From the NCBI GenBank assembly GCA_951230915.1, contig OX579636.1:25107567-25171566 (forward strand): DNA of 64,000 bases, given 5' to 3'. Position 1 is the first letter of the stretch, and each line of letters starts with the position of its first letter. Positions 48,058 through 60,800 of the stretch are shown in pieces. The notes beneath the pieces are model-generated. The model was not told where the DNA came from. It saw only the letters and a list, made by a program, of their open reading frames with translations, and made no database searches. Origin of the DNA: Antitrichia curtipendula (Eukaryota; Streptophyta; Bryopsida; Hypnales; Leucodontaceae). Both the position numbers and the translations under genes were made by a program.

Positions 48058-49134
48058 CACTAAGGGTGGTTCAAATGACATATGGAAATGACATTTTTTG
48101 AAAAATATCATTTCAACAATGCTCTAGAGAATTGTCATTTCAACACCCATGTTGAAATGAGATATTTGAAACTTTGGTAAATTTTAGAAGAATAATTAAC
48201 CCCATTATGTTTGTTTCAATCAAGAATGAAGGTGCTATCATTTCAACCAACAAATTTGGTAGATTTTAGAAGAAAACATTATCCCATAACAATTGCCATG
48301 GGGGAAGACAAGTAGTAGAAATAAATAATGTGAGTGAGAAAATTGTTCAAAACCTAAGTTTCTTCTTTGAAACAATGAATGTGAAGGAATGTACATATAT
48401 ACAAAATACATAGCTTTTAACCCCTAAAGGTTAGAGACTATGTTTTCACCAAAACCGCTCTAAAATTGCCATTTCTGATACAAGTACCAAATTTCTGGAA
48501 AAAAAATTTGGACACATGTAATTGTAGAATTTGAAGTATGCTAGTTTGAGAGGATGTGGAAAAAAATTCAAAAATTTCCACCATGTGGATTGAAAGATAT
48601 TAGCGTTTGAATTGGCAAAAATCATTTTTTTGTCCCTGCAAAAATCTGGGCAGCTGCACTTGACAAGGTCCCATTTGTATGAAAAAATGTCCCAAGTGGT
48701 GGTGCTTCTTTAGATTCATTCTTCAAGGCAAGTTGACTACATGCTTGAAGTTTCAAATCATTTGGAATTGTACAACATATAGTAAAAAATAGTAAATAGA
48801 AACAAGCAGAGAATGATTCAAAATACTAAGTTGTCAAGAATTTAGCTGTGGAATTGAAAACATTCAATCCCATTGGTCTACATTTTTTGAAGATTTTTAA
48901 AAAAATCTTCATTTTTGAAGATTTTGAAAAGTAAAATCTACATAATAGTAAGATATCAAAAAGTAAAATTTATATTTTAGATAGATTTTAAAATCTAAAA
49001 CCTCTTTTTTAATATGATTTCAAAGAATTAAAATGTACATCATAAGTATGTTGAAATGACATTTAAATCTCTATGTTTAAGTGCCATCCAAATGTCATTT
49101 TAAATGTCATTTCAACCACCCTTTTGTACTAGTG
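48058..49134. mobile_element. Non-autonomous CACTA (EnSpm-type) element
   Basis: The left end is CACTAAGGGTGG and the right end is CCACCCTTTTGTACTAGTG, so the tips are CACTA...TAGTG, the hallmark of the superfamily. A 3-bp GAT duplication flanks it (48055-48057 and 49135-49137), and the other copy of the host segment has a single GAT. Subterminal regions repeat AAATGACAT/ATGTCATTT words in both orientations. No transposase is encoded. Element B copy 4 has inserted within it. Confidence 0.9.
48421..48880 (-). mobile_element. TTAA-type element B, truncated copy inside the CACTA element
   Basis: Starts CCCCTAAAGGTT after TTAA (48417-48420). It follows the reverse-oriented family sequence (ATGTTTTCACCAAAACC, GGGCAGCTGCACTT) for about 460 bp. 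It then stops near TCAATCCCATTGG without the other terminal repeat. Half of the element is missing. Confidence 0.75.
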
Positions 49135-49260
49135 GATTGACGGAAAATGGTGCCCCGCTGACCATCAAGTCATCAACACCTATTGAATCAACACCAATTG
49201 AATTGAAGGAACTTCAAGAATCACGTAGATGATAGATACCTTCAACAAATTTGCAGTATA

Positions 49261-49620
49261 AGGTAGACTTGCTCATTACCATACAAATTTGCTCTCTAGG
49301 TACTTTAGAGAAGCTATTTGTCAGCTCCTATATTTTCCAGAGATTGAAAAGTTTGAAAGAAGTCATTTGCAAAAAGAATAAAGTCATTATGACAAAAAAT
49401 GAATTTTTTGTGATTTTTCAAAGGTGAAATGTTGAAGCATGAGTAGATACTTGTTGAAGTAGGAGCAAACCCTTGTTTAAGGGCAAGCAAATGTGTCACT
49501 TTCCAAGTTGCCATTATGATAAAAGATTGATAAGATGTGGTAATGGATTGATCATTAATGTAAATGGGGGATCCTTAGGTGTCGGAATTGGGTGGATGGC
49601 ACTAAGGGGCAGTTCTACCT
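49261..49620. mobile_element. TA-flanked element E
   Basis: A 360-bp insertion has tips AGGTAGACTTGC and GCAGTTCTACCT, with TA on each side (49259-49260 and 49621-49622). The uninterrupted copy of the duplicated host segment lacks it. Tips resemble those of elements G and H (AGGTARMC), so they may share a transposase. No coding capacity. Confidence 0.75.
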
Positions 49621-49825
49621 TAATATGAATTATTACTCTAAGATGATACGAACTTACATCAATATAATTGAATTACCTTGATATATAGGAAAAAAAATCT
49701 CGAAGCACACTCTAATTATAATTGGGCTATCTTCATTTTAATTAATTTTGTAGGTATTCTCTTCATCTATTGTCAACACTTTCACTCATACTTGATATCA
49801 TCCATTGTAGAAAAAATTCTCCATT

Positions 49826-50400
49826 AATCCACTAGTACAAAATGGTATAAGGTCTTGGAAAGGTCTTGAAAAGACCTTTCCAATGGTATATCACCCACCC
49901 CCCGTGACTCCAAAAATTAAAATTACAAATGGCAAAAGAAGATTTTAGGCAATACATAGTGGGCGTCTGCCCAGCTATTTGGCCGTCCGCCTATCCGCCA
50001 AGCAAACGGCAATGCAGACGGGAGGGCGGACGGACAATTGGACGGATGCCCACTATGCATTAGCATACAACTTTTTTTGTCTTTTGTGATTGCAGTTTTG
50101 GGATTCTTGGGGCATGTAATATACCATAACAAATGTATTTTTTGGACCTTTCCAACGTTATATTACAATGCCCCAAGAATCCAAAAATTGTAATTAGAAA
50201 TGGCAAAAGAAAGTTTCTAGCAATACATAGTGGGTGTCCGTCCAACGGACGGCTTGTTCGTGAGGCCATCCGCAAGGCCGCTCGCCTGTCTACCCCTCTA
50301 CTCGGATCTGCGGACGGAAAAGTCCATAAGTCATGGGACATCCACGACCTCGCGTGCGTGGACGTCTTGAAAACCCTGGTGGTTTGATGGATGACAAATA
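49826..50400. repeat. Inverted-repeat region beginning with a CACTA-like tip
   Basis: The left border reads CACTAGTACAAAATGG, like the right tip of the CACTA element nearby. Inside, a block containing CATAGTGGG and GTCCGTCC occurs twice forward (about 49912-49970 and 50185-50245) and once inverted (about 50040-50130). No matching TAGTG end was found, so the element is incomplete or divergent. Overlapping frames here are by-products. Confidence 0.5.
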
Positions 50401-50727
50401 TTTCTAGGTAAGGCAAAAGTGCATGTGATAATCTTTGAAATTTCTTGTGAAAAGGAAAGGTTGTGCATAATAGATTGACCTCTAAGGACTGTTTTGATTG
50501 TTTTTTTAAGCAAATGATTCACATGGTACCAAAAAGAATGATTTCCATAGTAACAAACCTTGTATTCCAAGATTAATATAGGCTCCAAGTTTGTGGAATT
50601 CCAAAAAATTTAGCCATTTAAATATTCTATAAGTTTTGAAAACACTTCTAGAGCCTCATCAATGAAGGCTAGAAGTAATGCATCAACTTCCAATCCTTCC
50701 AATGCCATGTCTGAGGATTGATATTAA

Positions 50728-51661
50728 CCCCTAAAGGACCAAACACCATTTTTTGACAACATAGCGATTTCGAGCAGCTCACTATGACTGTAATTTTTCT
50801 TTTTTTTCTTTGAAATTTTCACATAAGATGTGCCCGAGGAGTAGCTTTAAGGTCCAACAATTTTCGTAACTTTTGACTACATGGTTAAAAAGTTATTGCA
50901 TGATATGTCATTTTCATTGTTCGGCGGGCAGCCGGGGCAGCAAAAAAAACTTCTTTAAAAATCACATTTAAAATAAAATAAAATTTGAAATTGGTTCTTT
51001 AGATTTATATGTACGTGGGAGGCTTTGAATCATTCCATTCCGATCAATGAGTCAAAAGTTACGAGGATTCTTAGTTTGAGGGTAGTTATGGAATCTCTAC
51101 TTTAAAATAAACTTTGAAGTCCTTTATTTAACTCGATTTTCAATATTTTGAAAAAAAATAAAAACATTGGGTGTAGATTGTTTATTACAACATTACAATC
51201 GTTGGGATTGGAATTTTTCAATTTCATAAATAAATTCTTGACAATTTAGTGTTTTGAATCATTCTCTACCTCTTCCTACTTACTATTTTTTTCCTATATG
51301 TTGTACAATTCCAAATGATCTGAAATTTTTCAAGCATGTAGCCAACTTGCCTTGAAGAATAAATCCAAAGAGTAACCATCATTTTGGACATTTTTTCATA
51401 CAAATGTGACCTTGTGAAGGGCAGCTGCCCGTTTTTTCGCAGGGACAAAAAAAGGATTTTTGTCAATTCAAACGCTATTATCTTGCAATCCACTTGGCGG
51501 AAAATTCTGAAAATTTTTCCACATCTTCTTAAACAAGTTTACTACAAGATCCTATGGCTACAAGTGTCCAAAAATGTGTTTTTTCTAAAATTTGGCACTA
51601 GTATTAGAAATGGCAGTTCTAGAACGGTTTTGGTGAAAACATAGTCAAAAACCTTTAGGGG
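50728..51661 (+). mobile_element. TTAA-type element B, complete reference copy
   Basis: A 934-bp copy is flanked by perfect TTAA (50724-50727 and 51662-51665), with tips CCCCTAAAGGACCAAAC and AAAACCTTTAGGGG. It gives the uninterrupted structure against which the nested pair at 34042-35903 can be read. No coding capacity. Confidence 0.88.
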
Positions 51662-51665
51662 TTAA

Positions 51666-52744
51666 TGAATACCATATTTGAGTGAAAGATAAAAAAATAA
51701 TGTGCTTTACTTGAGGCATGCTCTAAGGTTTGTGTACCTAAATTGACTGTAATTACAATTGGACATATTTAATACTTTTCAACATATATTATTTATATTA
51801 TAAATTATTGTCAATTAAAAGAGGCTTCCAATATAATTTAGTATGCATTATTTGGACACTGTATGAATAAGTTATAAATTTTTAAATTTTTTCTCGAGGT
51901 ATACTAATAATTAACACTACACTTTCATACTTTCATTTTTAGATTGTGTATATCTTACTCATTCAACACCTATACAAAATGCCTTTTTTTGGTCTAAACA
52001 TAGGTGTCATTTTAAAACAATGTTGATTGTGTATGTACATACCTTAGCTCAATGTAATATCACAGCTAGGATCCAACGGCATCCTCTAATTTTTTGTGTG
52101 AAGAAAAATAAAATTTCAGTACATGAAAAATGAACTGGCTAAAAATAGTTGATTTTCATGTACAAATGATTGTATGTGTTGTCCACTTGACTTATTTCTG
52201 CAGACCTAGATGGTTGGATAGGACCTTCCAAGCTTAAGAGGATAGATCTTTTGCAAACTATTTGCACTAAGGTAACAAGTCCAGAAATCACCCACCTAAG
52301 AGCTGAAACTGAATTTTGGGAAGGCAAAACTTCTTGAAATATTTTTCAGTAAATTTTCCTTGAAAGAGAAGTGGATTTGGCATCTAACCTAAGTTGTTTC
52401 ATATTTTTTGGAGCTTTTTGAAATTAGTTATGAAATTTTGAAACTGAACTAGCACATGGCTCCAAAATCGTCCACCCCTGAAATGTACACTGTTTGTACA
52501 TCAATGAAGGCTATGAAAAAACAGCATGTACAAATCGTGTACATTTTATCAAGTGGGTGGTTCTTAATGCTCGAACTATTCTCAAGCCTTCTACCTTAGT
52601 GTTTGTTAGGAGTGGACGGCTACAATTTGTTTTTTAGAACTAGAATTTGAGTAAGTATTGTAATTCATTAAACCTTTAAAATGTCCAATTCTTTTTGAAA
52701 ATTTTACATGTTTTTGTTGACCTACTATATATATATATATATAT
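51666..52744. other. AT-rich spacer
   Basis: No gene. Ends in a (TA)n tract at about 52725-52746. Confidence 0.5.
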
Positions 52745-53275
52745 ATTTAAAGGCATATTTCAATGTTTTGATTTTTTATAAATCAATAGTAGAAAAAAAA
52801 CTTAAAATAAAAATTGGACATTTACAAGGGCTTGATGGTGATGAGATTTCACCAAAAAAATGAACCTTGAAACCATCTTCAATATTCAAAAGTGTAGAGC
52901 CCCTTTTTTGGCCTATTTGCACAAATATGGAGGACATAAAATAATGTATTTTTTGAGGCCTTTCATGTGGAACATGCCCCATTAGTGTGGGAATAGACCA
53001 CCAAAATTTTAGTTCTAGTATATAAAATTTAGATACTCCCTAGTATTAAAAACAAAAATAATTAAAGTGTGACAAATTAGAAAAATTGAATTTTAAATAT
53101 AAAATGATTTTTAAAATTTTAAAAAGAGGATACAATTACAATCAAGACATCTAGAAATAGATTTATTTTTATTTTTGTGATTAGATTTAAAATTCAAAAG
53201 TTATAGCTTGGATAAAAACCAGTGTGGCAAAACACTATCAAAATTGTTTGGTCTTTTTTGCAATCACCTTGAAAT
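52745..53275 (-). repeat. Fold-back family A, single right arm
   Basis: Corresponds to the right arm of the element at 54855-55937 and, reversed, to the arm at 2045-2600. Shared blocks include AGACCACCAAAATTT, GAGGACATAAAATAATG, CATCTAGAAATAGAT and a GCAATCACC end. It shares an inner border with the 2-kb copy rather than with the full element. Confidence 0.72.
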
Positions 53276-53279
53276 GCTA

Positions 53280-54850
53280 ATAACCAAGAATAGGAAATAT
53301 TTATATGTTCTAAAATTTTAAAATCTTTCTAAACTTATTTAGAATCAGTATTAAGACTTTAACTTCAAAATTTCACTCAATTTTTTAAATATAAGAATTT
53401 ATAAATTTCTATTATGTTATCAAAATTGTTATTTCAATTGTTTTGGAAAAAAAGTCATGTCATTTAATTAATAGAGCACCAACACTTTTTCTAAATAGTA
53501 AATTTTCAACGTTGGGCATCTCCAGGTCATTTTTTGTTGTTTTTCTTGTGATTTTTTTTTAATAGAGCAATTTTATTTTGGAACAAAAAAACAAAGAACA
53601 TCTCAAACTAGTTTGCATAATAAAAAAACAAAATACTACTTGAAGTGGGTTCTAGACCAAATACTCTGGATTATATATTAGTAAAGGTGTCCCTTGTTAA
53701 GAATACACCAACATTTTGTATTCTACAATTACTATGATTGAATATATTGGAACAATTTAGATTTGCATGCGATGTAAGAATTCTCTAGGATGTATAATTA
53801 GCAAACTTCATTGGATTGATGATGATATTTAATTTTAGATTAAAAGAAAATTATTATTTTTATCAATTCACAAAAATTTAAAGTTTAAAGTCCATAAAAA
53901 TATGATTTTTATATTGATAATTAGTAAATTTATAATTTAAAATTCCAATTTGGAATAGTTTGTATTTATTATAATTTTTTTTGATAAATTGAATAAAATT
54001 TTAATTTCATTTTTGATTAGGACTTTCCTTTTCTATATTGTTGACTACTTAAAGACTCTGAAATTTAGAAATCATAAGTTATTTACATCTATAAACATAT
54101 AAATTAAAATTAAAATTTTGAAACTTGCATTTTTTTATTCCTAGTTTGTAAGCTTTGTATTGTTGATGTTTTGAATTTAAAATTTTTGTTTTAAAGTTTA
54201 AAACCTTTATGAATATTTTTGTTCAAGAATTTTAGTCATTTAATTTTTCTATCTTTCAAATTTTTTATAATGTTGTAAATTTGGGAATTTATACAAGACA
54301 TTGACTTTGCTACTCAATAAAATGCAAAAAGAGAAAATCCCTATTTTACAACTTCAAATTGCACCACTTGTAGTCTCATGCACCCTCAATGAAGCAATTG
54401 ATTCAAATGGATCAAGACTTAAAGCAATTTTTTGATTGTAGATGAAAAGACACACAATCGCAAAGTCTACTAAGCATTGATTTAATCCTTCAAGGACCAA
54501 ACATTCAAATTTCGTTCATCACATTTTTAATAGATTCTTATGTTAGTTATGTAACATTTGTACAATATTGATTTTGAAGATTTTTTTTGCAAATATTCTA
54601 TAATTCAAAAAATGCTAATAGCTCTAACCTTAAAAATAATAATTTTAGTTTAAAAAATGATCTCTCAAAAACTACTTCAATAGAATAATAAAATATGAAT
54701 CTTTAAAAATGTCTATGACTAAGATTAAAACTTAACATTTTGAGCTTAAAGAAAAAAATTCTTGTGAAAATCACATATTAGTATTTAATCCACAATTGGT
54801 TTTAGAAGGAATTTTATTATTTATTATTTCAATTTTAATTGAATTTTTTG
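53280..54850. other. Very AT-rich spacer
   Basis: No gene, RNA or element recognised; one of the most AT-rich parts of the window. Confidence 0.5.
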
Positions 54851-54854
54851 AGTT

Positions 54855-55937
54855 GGGGTGAGTGCAAGAAAGGGTGTTCGTTTTTTGTAGCGTTTTGCAA
54901 AACCAGTTTTTGTCTAAGCTATAACTTTTGAGTTTTAAGCCTAATGCCAAAAGCAAAAAATCTATTTCTAGATGTTTTGATTGAAATTGTATCACTTATT
55001 TTTCAAAAAATTTCAAAAATAATTTTCTATTTAAAAATAAATTTCTCTAATTTATCACACTTTCAGCGTTTTTTGTTTTTTGTACTAAAGAGTATCCAAA
55101 TTTAATGATGTAGGAAAGAAATTTTGGTGGTCTATTCCTACACTAGTTGGACATGTCCCATGTGAGGGACATCAAAAAATACATTATTTTATGTCCTCCA
55201 CGTTTGTCCAATTAGGCCAAAAAAGGGGTTCTATTGCGCACATGCTTTTGAATATAGAAGATGGTTTGAAGTTCATTCTTTTGATGAAATCTCATCACCA
55301 TAATGTCCTAACCAATGGAAATATTTTTTATTTTTTTATTTCACTATAATTAATTAATTAAAAATACAAACGTTGAAATACTCCTTTTCTACCTACAACT
55401 CTACATGTCCTAAAAAAAGGAGTATTTCAACGTTTGTATTTTTAATTAATTAACTATAGTGAAATAAAAAAATCTAAAACATTTCCATTGGTAAGGACAT
55501 TATGGTGATGAGATTTCATCAAAAGAATGAACTCCAAACCATCTTCTATATTCAAAAGCGTGCGGACAATGGAACCCCTTTTTTGGCCTATTTGGACAAA
55601 TGTGGAGGACATAAAATAATGTATTTTTTTATGCCCCTCACATGGGATATGTCCAACTAGTGTAGGAATAGACCACCAAAATTTCTTTCCTATATCATTA
55701 AATTTGGATAAAAAAACAAAAAATGTTGAAAGTGTGACAAATTAGAGAAATTTATTTTTAAATATAAAATTATTTTTGTAATTTTCTGAAAAATAAGTGA
55801 TATAATTTCAATCAAAACATCTAGAAATAGATTTTTTGCTTTTGGCATTGGGCTTAAAACTCAAAAGTTATAGCTTGGACAAAAGCTAGTTTTGCAAAAC
55901 GCTACTAAAAATGAACACCCTTTTTTGCAATCACCCC
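54855..55937. mobile_element. Large fold-back element, family A
   Basis: About 1,083 bp consist almost wholly of two inverted arms of about 520 bp meeting near 55400. The outer tips are GGGGTGAGTGCAAG and TTGCAATCACCCC. GTT follows both outer borders as a possible 3-bp duplication. The arms stay very similar along their whole length, and the central CAACGTTTG... arms pair closely around a short unpaired core. There is no coding capacity; the frames inside it are artefacts of the repeat. Confidence 0.82.
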
Positions 55938-56454
55938 GTTGGTGTAATGGTTATTTTAACCATATTGAGATTATTTTTGGATCATATTTTACAACTATTG
56001 TTTGAAAGAGTTGTTTGTATTAAGAGATTTTCTTCAAAGTTGTATGTTACAATGCATTTTTACAATTTAATTCGGAGATCCTATAAGTCCTTTTTTTAAG
56101 AAGATTCCCTAATTGTTCACAATACAAGGCACTTCATAATATTGATATCACTTTTCCAAATGGAATGAATAGAATCTTTTCACAAGTTAGGACATAAACA
56201 TATTCTATAAGATTATTTTGAGTGGGGTAGGTTGAATTTTCTTTTGGTTGCCTAGAATCGAGTGTTTTGTGCTTATGAGGGAATAACTTTTTCTCCCAAG
56301 TACCAAATGAAATAAAAATTATATTTCTATATAGAAAGTACATTCTCAGACCTCCTATAAAGTTTCAAAAAACTACAATAAAATTTGATATCATAGGAAC
56401 TTGTCCCAAATCCCTTAAAAAATATTCTACGGTTTTGAACTTTTAGGGGTTAAA

Positions 56455-56595
56455 CCTTAAAGGATGGATTGGTGACTATGGAAATCATCCATTTTGGTAC
56501 CGTGTGAATCATTGGTTTAAGAAAATCCAAAAATACTCATTTGAAGTTAAGATACTGTAGAAGACCTCCCTTTTTCACACAAAATTTGGAGGATG
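56455..56595 (+). mobile_element. Element F, copy 2
   Basis: Begins CCTTAAAGGATGG just after the TTAA border of a B-like right end (CTTTTAGGGG). It follows the interior of the 172-bp element: ATCATCCATTTTGG, CGTGTGAATCATTGG, GTAGAAGACCTCCC and a final GGAGGATG. Confidence 0.6.
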
Positions 56596-56597
56596 TA

Positions 56598-57038
56598 AGA
56601 TAAACTAGCCCATTGTGGTCAAAATTTTGAGTCTGCCCTCATGCCATTGCTGAAAATTTTCAAATTTTTCTCACTCAAAGACAAGTGTGAGAAACAGTGA
56701 GAGCAATTGAAATTTTATTTTTCAGACAAAGTGTGAATTAGTTAGGTATTTTTGAAGTGATCTTCCCAACACAGTCTACAAGCTGCACCATAACCAACAA
56801 AAAGTGTATCCAATATGCTCATCTTAATCACCTAAAGTGGCCACAATAATTTCTAATGTGGAATGCCATGAAAAATCACTTCCTACAATGATTTACATTG
56901 AAAAAATTGGGTGTTCCTAATGAGGTTACTAATCACTCCATAGGTATCAGGTTAGATATTGATTGTGGTCTGAAAAACCATCATGGGGTCATAAGATGTC
57001 CACTATGGGTCATCTGACCGTAATGGGCTGGTTTACCT
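56598..57038. mobile_element. TA-flanked element H
   Basis: The tips are AGATAAACTAGCCCATT and AATGGGCTGGTTTACCT, an imperfect 17-bp inverted repeat. TA lies on each side (56596-56597 and 57039-57040). The length is 441 bp with no coding capacity. The tips belong with elements E and G. Confidence 0.7.
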
Positions 57039-57119
57039 TATAATTGCACTTCTTTCCAAATAGAATGAATGATTCTTTGTCATTCATTGGACAAAAAACG
57101 GCCACGGCATTGTTTATGA

Positions 57120-57290
57120 GTTAACCTTGGAAACCCGAAGTGATCACTGCAAGTGTCAATCATCCGCTTTTCGTACCTTGTGAATCATTTTCTTAAAAAA
57201 ACACCAGGAACACAAGTTACTGGAAGTCAAACTTCTATACAAGATCTTCCCCTTTCACACAAAATTCCAAGGATGAACATGCTTAGTCTT
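57120..57290 (+). mobile_element. Element F, copy 3 (diverged)
   Basis: Starts near TTAACCTTGGAAACCCG and shares the words AATCATCCGCTTTT, TTGTGAATCATT, AAGTCAAACTTCT, CTTCCCCTTTCACA and CCAAGGATGAAC with the other two copies. Confidence 0.5.
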
Positions 57291-57825
57291 CGTTGGACAC
57301 TTTTTGGCCGCCGCGTTGTTACCACTAAAGGTCAAAGTGCCAATCTCTTGAAATTTGGATCGCCATTTCTTCTTGATCATACTGAGATTTGCATAAGGTC
57401 CTTGAGTTCCGCGTCGATCTGGAACCGAAGCTCAGACACTGTACGTCTACCAATTTCATTACCCACGTACGATTTTATGAGCAAACTTAATTTGACTCCG
57501 CACTTTCCAATTCCTAGATCGGCGCATCGGGGTAGGCAAGGCAAGACAGTCTCCGATCCGTGAAACGGTCATTTGCGTGAAATCTTCGCCGAGGACCTGT
57601 TCCTCTGGTTCTGTGTAGTTGTTCCTTTATCAATGGAATTCGTCCATGTGTTTCAAGCCCGGGGTGGCAACTCCTGTATAATATGCAGGGGGGACCGTTT
57701 TGAGAAGAGCAAAAAAAGCTAAATACTTCAAATTTGATAATTTATTATAACCTTAAAAGAGCTTTTAATAAAGCTTTTACAATGAGGAGCTAGGGCTGTG
57801 ATTTCTATAAATTCTAATACCTTGT

Positions 57826-60800
57826 CTAGGATTGTACAAATCTAGTAGCATGTCTTCCACTTCGTGTTACATGAACTTGTGACATTGGTGTTGATTCCAT
57901 AGATGGTGCAGCTCTTGGAAGTTGATTCGCTATCGCAGCAGTTGGAGTAGCTCTTGGTGGCTGAATCAAAGTCGCAGCAGATGGTGAAGCTCCTTGAGGT
58001 TGAATCAATGTTCCGACATTTGTAAACCTCCTGCTAGAGTTGCTTCTTCTCAGCTTCTCATTCTTCAAGTGATTGTCGAAAGATGACTTGTCTTCCTGTG
58101 CCAAAAAGAAACTCTCCGAATCTGCATTTCTTTTCAAAGCAATCAAGCAAATGACATATTTCAAATCAACAAAATCGGCCTCATGGCCACTATAACCACC
58201 ATATGAATATTGAAGGCCCTCAATTTGTTTGTAATACTTAGGTAAAATTTTTATACCTTCTTCACTCAAACAAACCGGTCTCACATAATCAATTAATCCT
58301 CCTTTATCCAATCATTTCACAATTTTCTGTATGCGAGCTAAGTACCATATCAACTTCTTACCTTCTTCCATGATAATTGCAACATCATCAAACAAGCCTA
58401 CTTCTTCAACCTCATGAGCACCTTCTGATAAGGATGAATTTTCAGCTGAACTTTTATATTGCACTCGCCGCAATCTATCTAATGGCAATTTAGATGGTGA
58501 ATGTGCATTAAGCTCCGTAATAAGTCTCATTTTAAACACTGGACCTTTTCCTGGCACATCAACAACTGGTGATACAGTACATGCTTCATTATCTTTAAGG
58601 TTTGAAGGACTTCCATTTATTTGACTTTGTTGTTCAATGTCTAAGACAGAACTTCTCATTAACACATCAACCTCATTTACCAAATTGTCATCAATAGATG
58701 TGCTAATTTCTGAATTTGATTCATTCATTTGGACATTATTAACAACCAATTCACTAGTTTCATCATCCACTTCTATAGCACATTGTTCTACAATATTTAA
58801 TGACTCTGAAAAAGAAGAAGGCCAAGGTTTAGCCCACTTACCTGCGGCAGAAAGTACATCCTTCATTTCAACGTCCATTGCTCGTATTTGAGCTTCAGCA
58901 AAACCATTTAACCAGGCTTCTTGTAAAGCCTCATTAGAAACAGATTCATAATCAGCTAGGTTAGAAGAACAACATGATTGATTTCCATCCCACCAAAGGT
59001 TTTTGCGTCGCCTTGATTCCATAAACAAGGGACCATCTTCATCAAATCTGATTTGTTCAGTCCTACCTATATGTGATGTGCGCTCCACTGCTTCTCCAAT
59101 ACAAAAATTATGTTTGTTTTTAACATGTTGACCAAGCAATGAGAAAAAATCTTCACAACAATCTGAACCTACTTTATCTAAGGCAACATGCAAATGAGGA
59201 AACAAATCACGCATCATCATGATGTATAAAACTACAGAGTGACATGATATCAAACAATCTAGAATGGATTCCCTAGTCAACCAATTATCTTTTAAAAAAT
59301 GTCCATGTTTAACATGACGGATGTACTCTGTTCCAAAGTAAATCATATGCACCACAAAAGAAGACAGCTTCACCTTCTCTAATAAGGTTCCTCTTCCATA
59401 AAAAACTTCTAAAAAAGACCAAATCACTTCAAGATGCAAGATTGTTCCTTTTACATGTTCTTGAATCCTCTCACCTCCAACAACAATACCTTTATCAAGT
59501 TCTTCTAAACATTTCCTTACCTTTGGAAAAGAAATGCGCTGGACATCTGGAAAGTTTTGCTTATCTTTGACATTTATGTCATCTTCTAACAAACCATGTT
59601 GTTCTTTTGAAAAGTAATGATAAACAAGTAGTAAGTGATTCTTACTTGCTACATACTTACCCCAAAATAAGACTCTTGCTGCTGAAAGGAGAGGATTGCG
59701 AAGCTTCTTTCCAATATGTAGAGGATCTTGCATCATTATTATTGGAGCGTCATCCACAATTTCAGCACACATTAGAAATCCATTAGTCTTTAAACCATAT
59801 GTTCCCCTAGAGATGCTTTCTAGCATCAATTTTCTGCGCCTACTATCACCATCTGAGGCATGACCCCTTAGAGGTCCTACATCTTTTTCAAGATGCTTCT
59901 TGTGGTATTTTCGTATCAACTCCCACTGCTTTTGCACTTGCACATGTTTAAACTTATTGCAAGTACTCAACAAACAATATACTAACCTTGGCATACCTGC
60001 AACCAATGGGTTAGCTACCAAAACCCGACACATAGAACCAACTTGTAAATTTTCAAAAGCATCTGAAATATTACTCCAAGTAGATGATGAAGGTTGGAGA
60101 TCAAAACCACATTCATGGTTTGGATGTTCAAGAGATTCTTTAAAGCCACAAAAACCATCAATCACATCTAGCCTTCTATTCCATGTTGCTAGCTCTATAC
60201 ATTTTGTTTCATCTTCACTACATTCAAAGGGAATTGGCCCTGAAATTCCAAGCTTTAGTTTGCATAATTTCAAAACTGAAGATATGTGAGAAAATGTATC
60301 CTCATTGATACCAATACTGTACAAGAACCCTTCTTTGCGAAAATTTGATCTGGTTGTATTTAAAGCTGGTCCTTCCAAATTCTTACTCAAAAAATTGTGT
60401 GTTGCAGAGCCCCCAAAGTTCTGCAAAACCTCAAACAATTTAATAGTACTAGAATGGTAACGTTTTCCATTGCCCTTACCATTTGATTTATGCATTGAAA
60501 GCAGATTTTTCACAACATCTGTAAGTAAATTCAACAAAACAGGACGGCTATTAAATGCTCCTACATCAAATGCTCTTCTAAACAACTCTACAATTTCAGG
60601 AAGTGATCCTTCAGCCAAAGCAGACTGAAGTTTTATTGAAAAATAATCCTTTGTTTTTGTTGCCCTTGTCAAAGCCACATTCAAAAGGAATACATGATCA
60701 TTAACAAGTTGGCATCTTCTCTCCCATTCCCTAGCTGTTTCAATCAGCTCATTCTTTTGCAAAAACTCCATCCTAACACCTGATTCACAAACTCGTTCAC

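Larger units (their letters stand above)
47786..49815. repeat. Duplicated segment, copy 2, with three insertions
   Basis: Matches copy 1 in four pieces: to 47840, 48013-48057, 49138-49260 and 49621-49815. The interruptions are the elements at 47841-48012, 48058-49134 and 49261-49620. The order of all matching pieces is kept. Confidence 0.85.

Noticed and set aside
55931..55960. tRNA-like A-box word (TTGGTGTAATGG)
   Set aside because: No B box, acceptor stem or cloverleaf follows; it is next to the fold-back tip by chance.
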